Shown one piece after another: positions 7,759 to 18,300 of a stretch of 64,000 nt of DNA. The stretch lies in contig ONKQ01000005.1 of assembly GCA_900318465.1 (NCBI GenBank), positions 1 through 64,000 on the forward strand. Direction: 5' to 3'. This DNA comes from an uncultured Bacteroidales bacterium (lineage in GTDB: Bacteria > Bacteroidota > Bacteroidia > Bacteroidales > F082). The notes under the pieces are model-generated. The model ran no database searches, was not told the origin of the DNA, and saw only the letters and a list, made by a program, of their open reading frames with translations. Numbering within the stretch: the first letter of the stretch is position 1; every line of letters starts with the position of its first letter. Position numbers and translations under genes: made by a program.

Positions 7759-8754
7759 ATGAACAAATACACAATATCCGGTTCGCCGCATGTACACTCG
7801 ACGGAAAACACGCAGAAAATCATGTATCGCGTGATTCTCGCGTTGGTTCCCGCCTTGCTTGTGGCTTTGTACTATTTCGGCTGGTATGCGCTCAGGCTGA
7901 CCTTCGTTTCGATAGCCGCCTGTATGCTGACCGAATGGCTCATCCAGAAATTCCTCATCAAGGGGCCTTTGACCATCAATGACGGCTCGGCTGCATTAAC
8001 TGGTTTGCTCCTTGCCTTCAACGTGCCCGCCAACCTTCCCATTTGGATGGCCATCGTGGGCAGCATCGTCGCCATCGGCGTGGGCAAAATGGCCTTCGGC
8101 GGCTTGGGCAAAAACCCCTTCAATCCCGCCTTGGTAGGCCGTGTGTTCATGCTCGTGTCGTTCCCGACCGCGATGACCACTTGGCCGCAAGCCCAGCCCA
8201 TTTTCGAGAAAGGCTTCTTCGCCGATGCCGTCACGGGTCCCACCCCGCTCGGCATACTGAAGGAATCCGGCGTGGGTTCGCTGGCCGAAACAGGTGACAT
8301 GCAGTTCCTTGACATGGTTCTCGGCAACCGTGGCGGTGCCTTTGGCGAGGTTTGCGCCATCGCCCTGTTGCTTGGTGCAATTTACCTTTTAGCCCGCCGC
8401 GTCATCGAATTCGTGACACCTTTGACCATTCTGCTCACCGTGTTCATCTTCACGGGAATTTGCCATCTCGTCAATCCGGCCAACTTCATCGCGCCGTGGT
8501 ACCATTTGGTGTATGGCGGTCTCATCCTCGGTGCTTTCTTCATGGCGACCGACATGGTGACCACCCCCATGACCATTCGAGGCAAAATCCTGTTTGGTGT
8601 CGGTGTGGGCTTGATAACGGTGGTGATTCGTCTTTGGGGTGCCTATCCCGAAGGCGTTTCGTTCGCCATCCTCATCATGAACGCCTTCACGCCGCTCATC
8701 AACAAGGCTTTCAAGCCGTATGTTTTCGGTGTCGTCAAACCCTCTAAAAAGTAA
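7759..8754 (+). CDS. rnfD: Rnf electron transport complex subunit D
   Basis: 331 residues and about eight to ten hydrophobic helices. The conserved GKNPFNPALVGR loop is at 117-128. DAVTGPTPLG (156-165) is the expected site of covalent FMN attachment, with T162 the candidate acceptor; the residue before it is Pro where Ala is more common. RnfD forms, with A and E, the membrane channel for ion transport and carries flavin through the membrane. It is separated from rnfG by five bases. Confidence 0.96.
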   Translation: MNKYTISGSPHVHSTENTQKIMYRVILALVPALLVALYYFGWYALRLTFVSIAACMLTEWLIQKFLIKGPLTINDGSAALTGLLLAFNVPANLPIWMAIVGSIVAIGVGKMAFGGLGKNPFNPALVGRVFMLVSFPTAMTTWPQAQPIFEKGFFADAVTGPTPLGILKESGVGSLAETGDMQFLDMVLGNRGGAFGEVCAIALLLGAIYLLARRVIEFVTPLTILLTVFIFTGICHLVNPANFIAPWYHLVYGGLILGAFFMATDMVTTPMTIRGKILFGVGVGLITVVIRLWGAYPEGVSFAILIMNAFTPLINKAFKPYVFGVVKPSKK

Positions 8755-8759
8755 ACGCC

Positions 8760-9344
8760 ATGGCAAAGAAACCATCCACCTTAATTAATATGGTCGTCGC
8801 CCTGCTCGTCATCACGGCGGTTTCGGGCGGCTTGCTCGGCCTCGTCTATGGCATGACCAAAGACACCATCGCCGAGGTTGATTTGAAGAAAAACCAAGCG
8901 GCCATCGAAGCGGTTTTGAAGACCGACACGCCCATCGACCGCATTGAGGAAACCGTCGTCGACGATTTGACCTACAATTTGGCATACGATGCGCAAGGCA
9001 ACCTGCTCGGCGCTGCTGTGAAGACCTACTCCAATGCCGGTTTCAGCGGTCGCATCGAACTCATGGTCGGCCTGCTCGTCGACGGCACCGTCAATGCCGT
9101 TTCGGTGCTTTCGCAAAGCGAAACTCCCGGCTTGGGCGCCAATATGGTGAATCCGAAATTCAAGGACCAATTCAACGGCAAGAATCCTGCATCCTACAAC
9201 CTGAGCGTCAAGAAAGACGGCGGCGACGTGGATGCCATCACTGCGGCCACCATCAGTTCGCGTGCCTTCACGGGTGCCGTGAAAATGGCCTGCGATAGTT
9301 TTGAAGCGAACAAGTCAAAATTCATGAAAGGAGGACAACAATGA
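8760..9344 (+). CDS. rnfG: Rnf electron transport complex subunit G
   Basis: 194 residues, one N-terminal membrane helix (10-30) and a periplasmic FMN-binding domain. The flavinylation motif is DAITAATISS (158-167) with T164 the expected covalent FMN site; it departs from the common SGATxTS by having Ala before Ala-Thr. ETPGLGANM (121-129) is the second conserved family segment. The stop overlaps the rnfE start by four bases. Confidence 0.96.
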   Translation: MAKKPSTLINMVVALLVITAVSGGLLGLVYGMTKDTIAEVDLKKNQAAIEAVLKTDTPIDRIEETVVDDLTYNLAYDAQGNLLGAAVKTYSNAGFSGRIELMVGLLVDGTVNAVSVLSQSETPGLGANMVNPKFKDQFNGKNPASYNLSVKKDGGDVDAITAATISSRAFTGAVKMACDSFEANKSKFMKGGQQ

Positions 9345-9934
9345 GTAACAATCTGCAAACCTTTACCAAAGGCCTCGTCAAGGAGAACCCGATTTTGGTG
9401 CTGCTGTTGGGCTGCTGCCCGACCTTGGCCACCACCACCAGCGCCATCAACGGCATGTCGATGGGCCTGGCCACCACCTTCGTCCTCATCATGTCGAACT
9501 TGGTGATTTCGCTGCTGAAGGGCTTCATCCCCGACAAGGTTCGTATTCCCTGCTTCATCGTGGTCATCGCCTCGTTTGTGACCATCGTGCAACTGGTGAT
9601 GCAGGCCTACGTTCCCGACATTTACGAAACCCTCGGCTTGTTCATTCCGCTTATCGTGGTGAACTGCATCGTGCTCGGTCGCGCTGAGGCCTTCGCTTCG
9701 AAAAACCCGGTATTCCCATCCATTCTCGACGGTGCAGGCATGGGCTTGGGCTTCACCTTCGCCCTGACCATATTGGGCTGCATCCGTGAGTTTTTGGGTA
9801 GCGGCTCCATCTTCGGATTGCGCATCCTGCCCGAGACGGCCAACATCCTGCTCTTCATCCTGCCTCCTGGGGCGTTCATCTGCCTCGGATTCCTTATCGC
9901 TATCGTCAACAAATTCAAAAAAGAAAGTCACTAA
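9341..9934 (+). CDS. rnfE: Rnf electron transport complex subunit E
   Basis: 197 residues, six predicted membrane helices, lacking known catalytic motifs beyond the conserved NPILVLLLGCCPTLA start and IPLIVVNCIVLGRAEAFA centre, which carry the Cys residues reported to hold a buried iron centre between RnfA and RnfE. It is paralogous to RnfA and forms an inverted-topology pair with it. It starts inside the rnfG stop. Confidence 0.96.
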   Translation: MSNNLQTFTKGLVKENPILVLLLGCCPTLATTTSAINGMSMGLATTFVLIMSNLVISLLKGFIPDKVRIPCFIVVIASFVTIVQLVMQAYVPDIYETLGLFIPLIVVNCIVLGRAEAFASKNPVFPSILDGAGMGLGFTFALTILGCIREFLGSGSIFGLRILPETANILLFILPPGAFICLGFLIAIVNKFKKESH

Positions 9935-9937
9935 GCC

Positions 9938-10546
9938 ATGAAATACCTTATCATCATCCTTTCGACCATTTTGGTCAACAATGTGATCTTCAGTCAGTTC
10001 TTGGGCATTTGTCCCTTCCTTGGCACTTCAAAGAAGACTTCCACAGCCTTGGGTATGGGTGCCGCCGTCATCTTCGTGCTGACTTTGGCCACCTTGGTAA
10101 CTTGGCTTGTGAACCAATACCTGCTCATCCCTTTGGGTTTGGACAAGTTCATGCAAACCATCGCCTTCATCCTCATCATCGCCGCCTTGGTGCAGATGGT
10201 GGAGATTATCTTGAAGAAAATCAGTCCGTCGCTCTACACCGCCTTGGGCGTGTTCCTGCCGCTGATTACGACCAACTGCGCCGTCTTGGGCGTTTCGCTA
10301 ACCGTTGTCACCAAGGAATTCTCCTTTGTTGAAGGCGAGGCCGCCGCACTGTTGAACCTTGGCGAGTCTGTCGTCTATGCCGTGGGCATCGCCCTCGGTT
10401 TTGCCCTTGCCTTGGTCATCTTCGCAGGCATCCGTGAGCACATCGACCTGATGGAGCCGCCCAAGGGCATGAAAGGCACCCCCATCGCTCTGATTACCGC
10501 AGGCATTCTTGCCATGGCGTTCATGGGTTTCACGGGGATTGTGTAA
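9938..10546 (+). CDS. rnfA: Rnf electron transport complex subunit A
   Basis: 202 residues, six membrane helices. FSQFLGICPFLGTSKKT near the N-terminus and LPLITTNCAVLGV in the middle match the RnfA signatures including both conserved cysteines. It is the last gene of the operon, three bases after rnfE and followed by a strong terminator. All six subunits are present and intact. Confidence 0.96.
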   Translation: MKYLIIILSTILVNNVIFSQFLGICPFLGTSKKTSTALGMGAAVIFVLTLATLVTWLVNQYLLIPLGLDKFMQTIAFILIIAALVQMVEIILKKISPSLYTALGVFLPLITTNCAVLGVSLTVVTKEFSFVEGEAAALLNLGESVVYAVGIALGFALALVIFAGIREHIDLMEPPKGMKGTPIALITAGILAMAFMGFTGIV

Positions 10547-10600
10547 AGACATTCTGAAAGGAAAAAATCACGTTTTGTGCATTTTTTTCGTTGATTTTTC

Positions 10601-10630
10601 AAAGAAAGCCGTATTTTTACGGCTTTCTTT
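10601..10630 (+). terminator. Terminator of the rnf operon
   Basis: A perfect 13-base-pair stem (AAAGAAAGCCGTA, loop TTTT, complementary arm) ends in TTTCTTTG. Because of the A-rich 5' arm it could act in both directions. It lies 55 bases after rnfA and 20 bases before the peptidase gene. Confidence 0.8.
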
Positions 10631-10650
10631 GTCATTTAATACTCAACAAT

Positions 10651-13600
10651 ATGAAACATCGTCTCTTTCCTCTCATCCTGTTGTTTGTCCTTCCCCTGCT
10701 CTCCTTTGGGCAGAATTTCACCATACTTGAATCGGACAGCCAACATATCAGTTTGCGTTTCGAACTCACTGATTTCAGCATCGATACCGTCCGTTGCGAA
10801 GGCGAACTGATGCACACCATATCGACCAAGGGCATCGTTGCTCCCAACGACTATGGCCAGCCTAACCTGCCCACCTTCAACCGTTTCATTGCCATCCCGC
10901 AAGGGGCAAGAGCTGTCGTTGAGGTCAGGACTTCGCGCAATGAACGCATGACGGGCATCAATATCGCGCCCTCCTTCGGCAGCCAATGCGAAAACGACGA
11001 GCAGCCACCCTTCCACAAAAACAGCAAGACCTACGGCACTATGGGGCTTTATCCCTCAGAACCATATCGCATGGCCGAGCCGCAACAACTACGTGGCGTC
11101 GATGTCATTCATTTCGGTCTATGCCCTGTGCAGTTCGACCCCGTGAGGCAGGAAATCGCCGTCCACCGCCAAATGGACATCGACATTCGCTTTGAAGGCG
11201 GCAATGGGCATTTCGGCGACGACCGCCTGCGCTCGCCTTATTGGGACCCCATCCTCAAGAACACCATCCTCAACTACGACTGCCTTCCCCCCATCAACTA
11301 CGACGCACGGAAACAAGAATGGTCGCGCACACGCCCCACGGGATGCGAATACCTCATCCTCACGCCCAACGACGACGTTTTTGTGGAAGCTGCCCAGGAA
11401 TTGGCCGACTACCGCACAAGGCAAGGCATCCTGACCCGTGTGATGCGCATGTCGGAAACGGGTGCCGGCACCTCAAACATGCTCCTCACTTGGTTCAGGA
11501 ACATCTACCAAAGCTGGGACATCCCGCCCGTGGCCGTCTGCCTGCTTGGAGAAAGCGGCTCCGACCTGACGCGCTTCGTGCCAGGTGTCCCCACACTGCA
11601 TCCAAAAGATGGCACCGTCACCTCCGACAACCCATACGCCGACGTCAACAACGACAACCTGCCCGACATCAACTTCACGCGCATCATCGCACAAAACCAC
11701 GAAGACCTGCCCATCCTCATCGGCAAACAGATTGAGTATGAGTACACCAACCCAGTCTCGAACCTATATTATTACACCCATCCCTTGACGGCAGCAGGCT
11801 GGCAAGACATCCGCTGGTTCCAAATCACCATTGCCACCATCAGCGGCTACTTGTCGCAACACGGCAAGATGCCCGTGCGCATCAACGAAATTTATGCTGG
11901 CGACCTCGGGCCTAATTGGTCGACGGCATACGGCACAAACGCCGTGGTGTCGTATTTCGGCCCTGAGGGTCTCGGCTATATCCCCGCCACCCCCGAAGAG
12001 CTTGGCGGCTGGACAGGAGGCACGGCTGCACAAGTCATTCAAGCCATCAACCTCGGCGCCTACCTCATCCAGCACCGTGACCACGGATGGAACACGAAAT
12101 GGTACCAGCCCGAAATTTATACCACCGACTTCAATGCCATCAACAACGTGAACAAGATGACCTATCTCATATCCGTCAACTGCCGGACAGGCATGTACGA
12201 CGCTTCGCAGACCTGCTTCGTCGAATCCCTGATTCGCATGAGGTGCAACGGCCACAATGCCGGCATCGTGGGTGCCATCGCGCCAGTGGGACAGACCTAT
12301 TCGTTTGCCAACGACATCTACCTTTGGGGCGTTTGGGACCTCTTCGACTCCGAGTTCCTCCCCGACTATGGTCCCTTCAACGACCACACCGACTCGTGGT
12401 TGCCTTCTTTCGCCAACGTTGCAGGCAAATACTTCTTGGAAGCCCACGTCTTCCCTGGAACCAACGAAGAGATGTGCGTCACCACCTACAACACCTTCCA
12501 CACCCATGGCGACCCCTTCCTACGGATTTTCACTGAGATGCCCCAACTCATCAATCCAACACACGACCAAACCATCACTTGCTTCAGGCCTTTCCACATC
12601 ACCGCACCCGAAGGCACGCAAATCGCCCTGACCGCCAACCAAAACGGGCAGACACGCATCCTTGCCACCGCCACTGGGACGGGACAAGAACAGACAATCA
12701 CCGTCATGGAAAACATCACCGCGAGCACCATCCACCTGACCATCACCGGACAGAACTACCTGCGGCACGAAGAAAACCTTTGGATAAGTGCCGTTGACGG
12801 GCCTTTTGTCGTCGTCGACAGCCTCGCGTTGAATGGTGGAGACTTGGTTCATTACTGCGGTCAGACCCTCACCGCCGACATCAACCTAACCAATTTAGGA
12901 CGGGAGACCAGCAATGGCGGCACAGCCATCCTGACCTCCAACTCAGACTACCTGACCATTGCGGAAGGACAAGCCCAATTTGCGGCTTTGCCGCCGAGCG
13001 AGAGCCAGTTCATCGAGAACGCATTCCGTTTCAGCCTCAGCGACGGCATCCCCGACGGGAGCCAAGTGCCGTTTACCATCAGCACCCCATCGGGCGGCAC
13101 AAGTTTTGAGCAACAATTCACCCTCACCGTACTCTCGCCCGACATCACGGCGCAACTCATCAGTCTCGACGATGCAGCAGGCAACGGCAATGGATACCTC
13201 GACCCAGGCGAATATGCCACCCTCACTTTCCGCCTCACCAACTGCGGCCATTATCGTGCCGAACAGCCCCAAATTTCATTGCACAACGAAGAAGGCTACA
13301 TCCGTGTCGTCACGCCACAACAGATCCTCAACGACATGGAGATTGGCGATTCGGCTGAGGTCAACATTGAAGTGTATGTTGAATACCTCGCCGGTGAGTC
13401 CACCCAAGTCAACTTGATACTGCGTTCTTCCATCGGCAACCTCCAAATAGACCAAAACTTCAGTTACCCGATAGGTTTTTCTGTGGAGAGCTTTGAGCAA
13501 GGCATTTTCAACCCGTCCTATTGGACCAACGACCCCGAACATCCGTGGGTCATCGATGAAAGATATTACCCGTATGACGGCCATTACTGTGCCAAGTCGG

Positions 13601-14139
13601 ACACCATCGACCACAGCCAGACCTCAACCTTGACTTTCATCTACAACAGCGTTGACGACGGCTCCTTCTCTTTCTTCAGCACCGTATCATCGGAACCGAA
13701 TTACGACTTCCTTATCTTCAGCATCGACGGAGAAGAGTTGGAACGTTGGTCGGGCGAGGAATGGTGGGCCGAACATGCCTACGACGTAAGCGCCGGAGAG
13801 CACACCTACACTTGGACGTATTTAAAAGACCACAGTGTTGACGGCGGCCTCGATGGTGCCTGGATAGACTACATCATGCTGCCGATTCACTTGGATGCCA
13901 CTGCCAATCGGCCCGACCTTCCAATGAGTATCCATCCCAACCCCACCACCGACCAAATCACCCTTGAAATGGAACAGCCCGACGACTTCACAGTGCAGGT
14001 CTATGACGAAAGCGGAAAACTCATCATGAAGATGCAGAACGCCAAAGTCATCTCACTGAAAGACCAAAAGCCAGGCCTTTACCACTTCGTCGTGGAGCAA
14101 AACGGGCAGCGATGGAGTCGCAAGATTGTGAAGATGTAA
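10651..14139 (+). CDS. Gingipain-family (C25) cysteine peptidase with T9SS sorting domain
   Basis: 1162 residues from the ATG at 10651, chosen because it starts the signal peptide (LLFVLPLLSFGQ); the frame is open further upstream through the terminator. Propeptide-like region about 25-225 includes FEGGNGHFGDDRLRSPYWDP. Peptidase C25 core about 230-660 with H478 in QHRDHGW and C511 in SVNCRTGMYD; the 33-residue distance equals that of the catalytic His and Cys in gingipain RgpB. Then Ig-like domains, a MAM-like beta-sandwich (FEQGIFNPSYW to GAWIDYIMLP) and a sorting domain (IHPNPTTDQITLEM to WSRKIVKM). Expected to be a surface or secreted protease; substrate preference (Arg or Lys) cannot be told. 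A larger paralogue is at 31503. Confidence 0.9.
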   Translation: MKHRLFPLILLFVLPLLSFGQNFTILESDSQHISLRFELTDFSIDTVRCEGELMHTISTKGIVAPNDYGQPNLPTFNRFIAIPQGARAVVEVRTSRNERMTGINIAPSFGSQCENDEQPPFHKNSKTYGTMGLYPSEPYRMAEPQQLRGVDVIHFGLCPVQFDPVRQEIAVHRQMDIDIRFEGGNGHFGDDRLRSPYWDPILKNTILNYDCLPPINYDARKQEWSRTRPTGCEYLILTPNDDVFVEAAQELADYRTRQGILTRVMRMSETGAGTSNMLLTWFRNIYQSWDIPPVAVCLLGESGSDLTRFVPGVPTLHPKDGTVTSDNPYADVNNDNLPDINFTRIIAQNHEDLPILIGKQIEYEYTNPVSNLYYYTHPLTAAGWQDIRWFQITIATISGYLSQHGKMPVRINEIYAGDLGPNWSTAYGTNAVVSYFGPEGLGYIPATPEELGGWTGGTAAQVIQAINLGAYLIQHRDHGWNTKWYQPEIYTTDFNAINNVNKMTYLISVNCRTGMYDASQTCFVESLIRMRCNGHNAGIVGAIAPVGQTYSFANDIYLWGVWDLFDSEFLPDYGPFNDHTDSWLPSFANVAGKYFLEAHVFPGTNEEMCVTTYNTFHTHGDPFLRIFTEMPQLINPTHDQTITCFRPFHITAPEGTQIALTANQNGQTRILATATGTGQEQTITVMENITASTIHLTITGQNYLRHEENLWISAVDGPFVVVDSLALNGGDLVHYCGQTLTADINLTNLGRETSNGGTAILTSNSDYLTIAEGQAQFAALPPSESQFIENAFRFSLSDGIPDGSQVPFTISTPSGGTSFEQQFTLTVLSPDITAQLISLDDAAGNGNGYLDPGEYATLTFRLTNCGHYRAEQPQISLHNEEGYIRVVTPQQILNDMEIGDSAEVNIEVYVEYLAGESTQVNLILRSSIGNLQIDQNFSYPIGFSVESFEQGIFNPSYWTNDPEHPWVIDERYYPYDGHYCAKSDTIDHSQTSTLTFIYNSVDDGSFSFFSTVSSEPNYDFLIFSIDGEELERWSGEEWWAEHAYDVSAGEHTYTWTYLKDHSVDGGLDGAWIDYIMLPIHLDATANRPDLPMSIHPNPTTDQITLEMEQPDDFTVQVYDESGKLIMKMQNAKVISLKDQKPGLYHFVVEQNGQRWSRKIVKM

Positions 14140-14172
14140 AGGGGGAAAGTATGGGAGGACTAAATGAAAGTA

Positions 14173-14580
14173 TCATAATCCCTTCAAAAATTCGGCGGCG
14201 GTCATAAAGGGCAAGTCGCAGAATTCGGCATAATCTTTCCCGTTGTTTGTAATAATGACATCGCAGCCGTTGGCTTTGGCGCATTGGTATTGCAACATAT
14301 CCTCGAAATCGTTTACAGGATTGGCAATGGCAATGTTGACATCGTCGGGCATCAGCGGCAACATGGGTACTGTTTCTGCCAACAGTGACAGTAATTGATA
14401 GCGCCGCTCTTTGGACTCTTTACGCAAAACATAAGCAATGTTGGCATAAGACAATGTGCAGGCACAAATTGAGTATTGGCCTTTGAATGCACCTTCCAAA
14501 ATGTTTGCGGCATTGCCGAAACCTTCACGATTTTGAACGAGGTCGAGCAGAATGTTCGTGTCAAGAAATACGTGCTTCAT
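14173..14580 (-). CDS. PIN-domain toxin (VapC-like)
   Basis: 135 residues. Acidic PIN signature: FLDTNILLDLV (D7), a central Glu/Asp pair in NDFEDMLQYQCA, and CDVIITNNGKDY near the C-terminus. PIN toxins are Mg2+-dependent ribonucleases, commonly cutting tRNA or mRNA. Its start overlaps the stop of the upstream small gene (ATGA on the minus strand), the usual antitoxin-toxin arrangement. It is convergent with the C25 peptidase gene. Confidence 0.85.
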   Translation of the reverse strand: MKHVFLDTNILLDLVQNREGFGNAANILEGAFKGQYSICACTLSYANIAYVLRKESKERRYQLLSLLAETVPMLPLMPDDVNIAIANPVNDFEDMLQYQCAKANGCDVIITNNGKDYAEFCDLPFMTAAEFLKGL

Positions 14581-14915
14581 TTCAGGTGCTTTTCTATAAT
14601 GTAAAATGTTCGTTCGTCCATATCTTCAGCTGACAAATGAAGTTTTGTAGCTTCTTCGCGCTGTTTGTCGGTCAGGCGATTCCACGCCTCTTGACGATTC
14701 CATTGAGGTGCTGCTGCAATGTGTATGCGCAACCATTTTAGTTTTGGCGATATGGGAATCGCTTTGTATGTTTTTTTCGCAATGTCTTCCTTTGCCTCTT
14801 CGGAAACCTTCTCCACTGGCTCGGAGAGCTTTCCCACCAACCATTCGCGCTCGCTTTGCGAGAGCATCAGCCCTTGCAGGTAGTTCCAAAGATTGTTCAG
14901 AGCAAATGTCGTCAT
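14577..14915 (-). CDS. Putative antitoxin of the PIN toxin
   Basis: 112 residues from the ATG at 14915. This start is preferred over upstream in-frame codons because a -7 element (14943-14950) lies between them. The N-terminal part LMLSQSEREWLVGKLSEPV resembles short helical antitoxins of Bacteroidota PIN pairs; the C-terminal part is highly charged, with KLWRIH-like basic and DMDERT acidic stretches. No classical AbrB, Phd or RHH fold is obvious. Role is inferred from gene order and the four-base overlap with the toxin. Confidence 0.7.
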   Translation of the reverse strand: MTTFALNNLWNYLQGLMLSQSEREWLVGKLSEPVEKVSEEAKEDIAKKTYKAIPISPKLKWLRIHIAAAPQWNRQEAWNRLTDKQREEATKLHLSAEDMDERTFYIIEKHLK

Positions 14916-14942
14916 AATCCAGCATTTTTTTGTTTCCGACCG

Positions 14943-14950
14943 CAAAAGTA
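14943..14950 (-). promoter_or_regulatory. -7 element of the PIN toxin-antitoxin operon
   Basis: On the minus strand this reads TACTTTTG, matching TAnnTTTG, 28 bases before the antitoxin start. The -33 box is only partial (GTTG at 18-base spacing). Confidence 0.5.
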
Positions 14951-15148
14951 ACAATATTCTCCCGACGGCAACGGTTTTCTGGCAGATTTTTGGAAGATTT
15001 GTTTCCAGTTCGTGCCAAGCAAACGAATTTCTTCCTACTTTTGCCTTCACAAACGAAAGTCTAACCAAACAATAAACGAATGATTACAGCGCATCGGGCG
15101 CATCCGACAGAAATAGAAATATTAAAAATAGCAATTGTTGCTGTTCTT

Positions 15149-15263
15149 GACACTCATTTACCACCCTGTCCCTTCGGGGGCACCTCAAGGACAAGTTACA
15201 AATGCCGTAGTTGCTACGGCGTGGAAAACTTGTTTGAGGTGTGGGAGTGGTAACCCGAGTGTC
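15149..15263. repeat. 115-base foldback (long imperfect palindrome)
   Basis: Nested inverted arms: GACACTC...TTACCAC (15149 on) pairs with GTGGTAACCCGAGTGTC (to 15263); CACCTCAAGGACAAGTT (15181-15197) pairs with AACTTGTTTGAGGTG; the tip is GCCGTAG-TTG-CTACGGC. It lies in the 423-base gap between the PIN operon and the BspA-like gene, which holds no other gene. It could be a structured RNA, a 5' leader element or a small non-autonomous mobile element. Confidence 0.6.
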
Positions 15264-15338
15264 AGGCAAGGGATTGATTCCACGCTGTTTTTTATGTTGA
15301 ATTGAGAAAGAGAATATGAACAATTAAACACTAATAAA

Positions 15339-18300
15339 ATGAAAAAGAGATTTTTACAATTTGGAATGACGGCTAAAGCCGTGATGATTGCGCTGCTGCT
15401 TGGTGCAGCAGGGTTTTCTGAAATGTTTGCTCAGGTCATAATAGGTGACTTGCGGTACTACTTGTACAATTACAGTTTTGGACCTTACGCCAGTATTGCA
15501 GGACATAAAGATGGAACTTCAGCCATAGGCACATTGACAATTCCTGAAACAGTTATTTATGAAGGAGTTACTTATCCTGTAACAGAAATTGGTCGAAATG
15601 CTTTTTCTGGCTGCAATCTTCTTTCGGGTGATTTATCTATACCAAATTCAATAACCAGCATAGGAACTTGCGCCTTTCAAAATTGTAATGGCATTAATGG
15701 CAGTCTAACAATAGGAAATTCTGTAACATACATGGGCGGTGAAGTTTTTAAAAACTGCTTCTTTGATGAAATCTATTATAATGCTATCAATTGTTCAGAT
15801 TTTTGGTATCCATCCTATCCTTTTGAAAGTTGTGGTGGCGGTACTCTTATAATTGGTAATGGTGTGGAAAGGATTCCATCGTTTGTGTTTTATAACGCAT
15901 ATTTTACAAACAATCCGAACATACCAAATTCTGTGAAATCCATAGGCCAGGGGGCTTTTGATCGAACCATGTGGTACTTTAATCAACCAAATGGCCTTTT
16001 GTATTTAGATGGTTGGTGTTTAGGATACAAAGGTGATAAACCTACTGGTAATTTGACCATACAGGAAGGTACGAGGGGAATTGCTGATAATGCATTTTGG
16101 TTGTGCGAAGGTCTAATTTCTGTTGATATGCCAAATACGGTGCTGTATATTGGAAATGAGGCGTTTTGTGAATGTTCTGGTCTTGAAACCGTGAATCTTT
16201 CCAGTTCTTTAAAGTCATTTGGGATTGAGACTTTTTGGTATTGCTCCAATCTCACATCAATAATTATTCCCAATTCCGTGACCATCATTAATGAAAACAC
16301 CTTTGGCTATTGCAGCAGTTTATCATCTGTAACTATTCCAAGTTCGGTTACTACTATCAAAGACGGTGCTTTTTTGTTTTGCACCAGCCTATCATCAATA
16401 GAGATTCCTAATTCGGTAACTACTATTGAATCGCTTGCTTTTGAAGGTTGTTCGGGTCTTACTTCAATTGTTATTCCCAATTCAGTTGTTTTCCTTGGGG
16501 AATTTGCGTTTGCCAATTGTATTAATCTTACTTCAATAGTCATTCCTAATTCGGTTGTTTTCCTTGGACAAAGAGCGTTTGCCTATTGTACTAATCTTAC
16601 TTATGCTTACATTGGAAATTCTGTTTCGAACATCGAAGGAAGGCTATTTGAAGGATGCACAAATCTTGTTCAGATAGTTGTGGATCCAGATAATACATCT
16701 TATGATTCGAGAGAAAACTGTAATGCGATTATTAAAACGGCAAATAATAGATTAGTTGATGGATGTAATAGTACAATCATCCCCAATTCTGTGACTTCAA
16801 TAGGTAACAGTGCCTTTTCAGATTGTAATGGTCTTGCTTCTATTGTAATTCCTAATTCCGTGACTATAATCTATAGCGAGGCTTTTGCTCGTTGCAGAGC
16901 ATTAAATACGATTAGATTTTCCAATACAATAACTGAAATTGGCGAAACAGCCTTTGTGGAATGCTCAGGACTGACTACTATAAATATTCCCAATTCTGTA
17001 ACAACAATAGGTGGTTCCGCATTTGCTTGGTGCAGTAATCTAACATCAGTTACAATTGGTAATTCTGTAACTATCCTTGGAGGCCAACTTTTTGATAACT
17101 GTATGAGCCTTGTTTCAGTAACATTGTTATCAATTGAGCCACCAACGTTGGAGAATTTATTAGATATGGATGATTCAAATTACCCAATTTATGTTCCTTA
17201 CGAATCTCTTGATGAATATAAAACCGCTACAAATTGGAGCAATTACGAAGACAGAATTTTTCCAATTGCCTACAAATCCATTCCAGCCCACGGTCAAAGC
17301 GATGGATGGCAATTCATCGCCTCACCACTTGCAGAAAACACCGCTCCAACTGAAATCGACGATATGCTTCCCACTACTGGCACTTACGACCTCTACCTTT
17401 TCGACCAAACTGAAAACGCCGAATGGAGAAACTATAAGGCTAACAACTTCAATCTCGTGAATGGCCAAGGCTACCTCTACGCCAATGCCGAGGATGTAAA
17501 CCTTATTTTTAAAGGCACGTTCAATGAGGACGAAACGAAAAATGTGGGACTTGTTTATGATGCCAATGTCTCTTTTGCAGGTTGGAACTTGGTGGGCAAT
17601 CCGTTCCCCGTCAGTGCATACGCTAACAAGAGTTTCTACACGATGAACGAAGACGGCTCGGCCATCGAACCGGTTGCGGTTTCAATGGAAACGGCTATTC
17701 CCGCTTGCACGGGCGTAATGGTGAAAGCGGAAAACACGGGCGAGTCTGTTACCTTCAGCAAGACCGCACCCGAAACGCAAGGCCAAAACAACGGCACATT
17801 GCAAATCGCCGTAGCGCAAGCCAACACACGCGGTGCTTCGACAAGCTCAGCAACCATTTTGGACAAGGCCATTGTCAGTTTCAACGAAGGTGACGAATTG
17901 GGCAAGTTCGTTTTCAACAAGGACAACGCGAAACTCTACATTCCGCAAGGCAATGAAGAGTATGCCATTGCCTACGCCGCGAAGCAGGGCGAAATGCCGC
18001 TGAACTTTGAGGCCTCGGAAACTGGGGAATACACGATCTGCATCAAAGCCGAGAACGCGGAGTTTGACTATCTGCACCTTATTGACAACCTAACCGGCGC
18101 CGACATCGACCTGCTCCCCCTTGGCAAAGGGGGCAAGGAGGATTTCCAACCCGCCACTTACACCTTCACTGCCAAAACGACTGACTACGCCTCCCGTTTC
18201 CGCCTCGTGTTTTCCGTCAGCGGGGACGCTGACGGCGACGATGACACGCCTTTTGCATTTGTCAACAATGGGGAAATTGTCATTACAACAAGCGTTTCAG

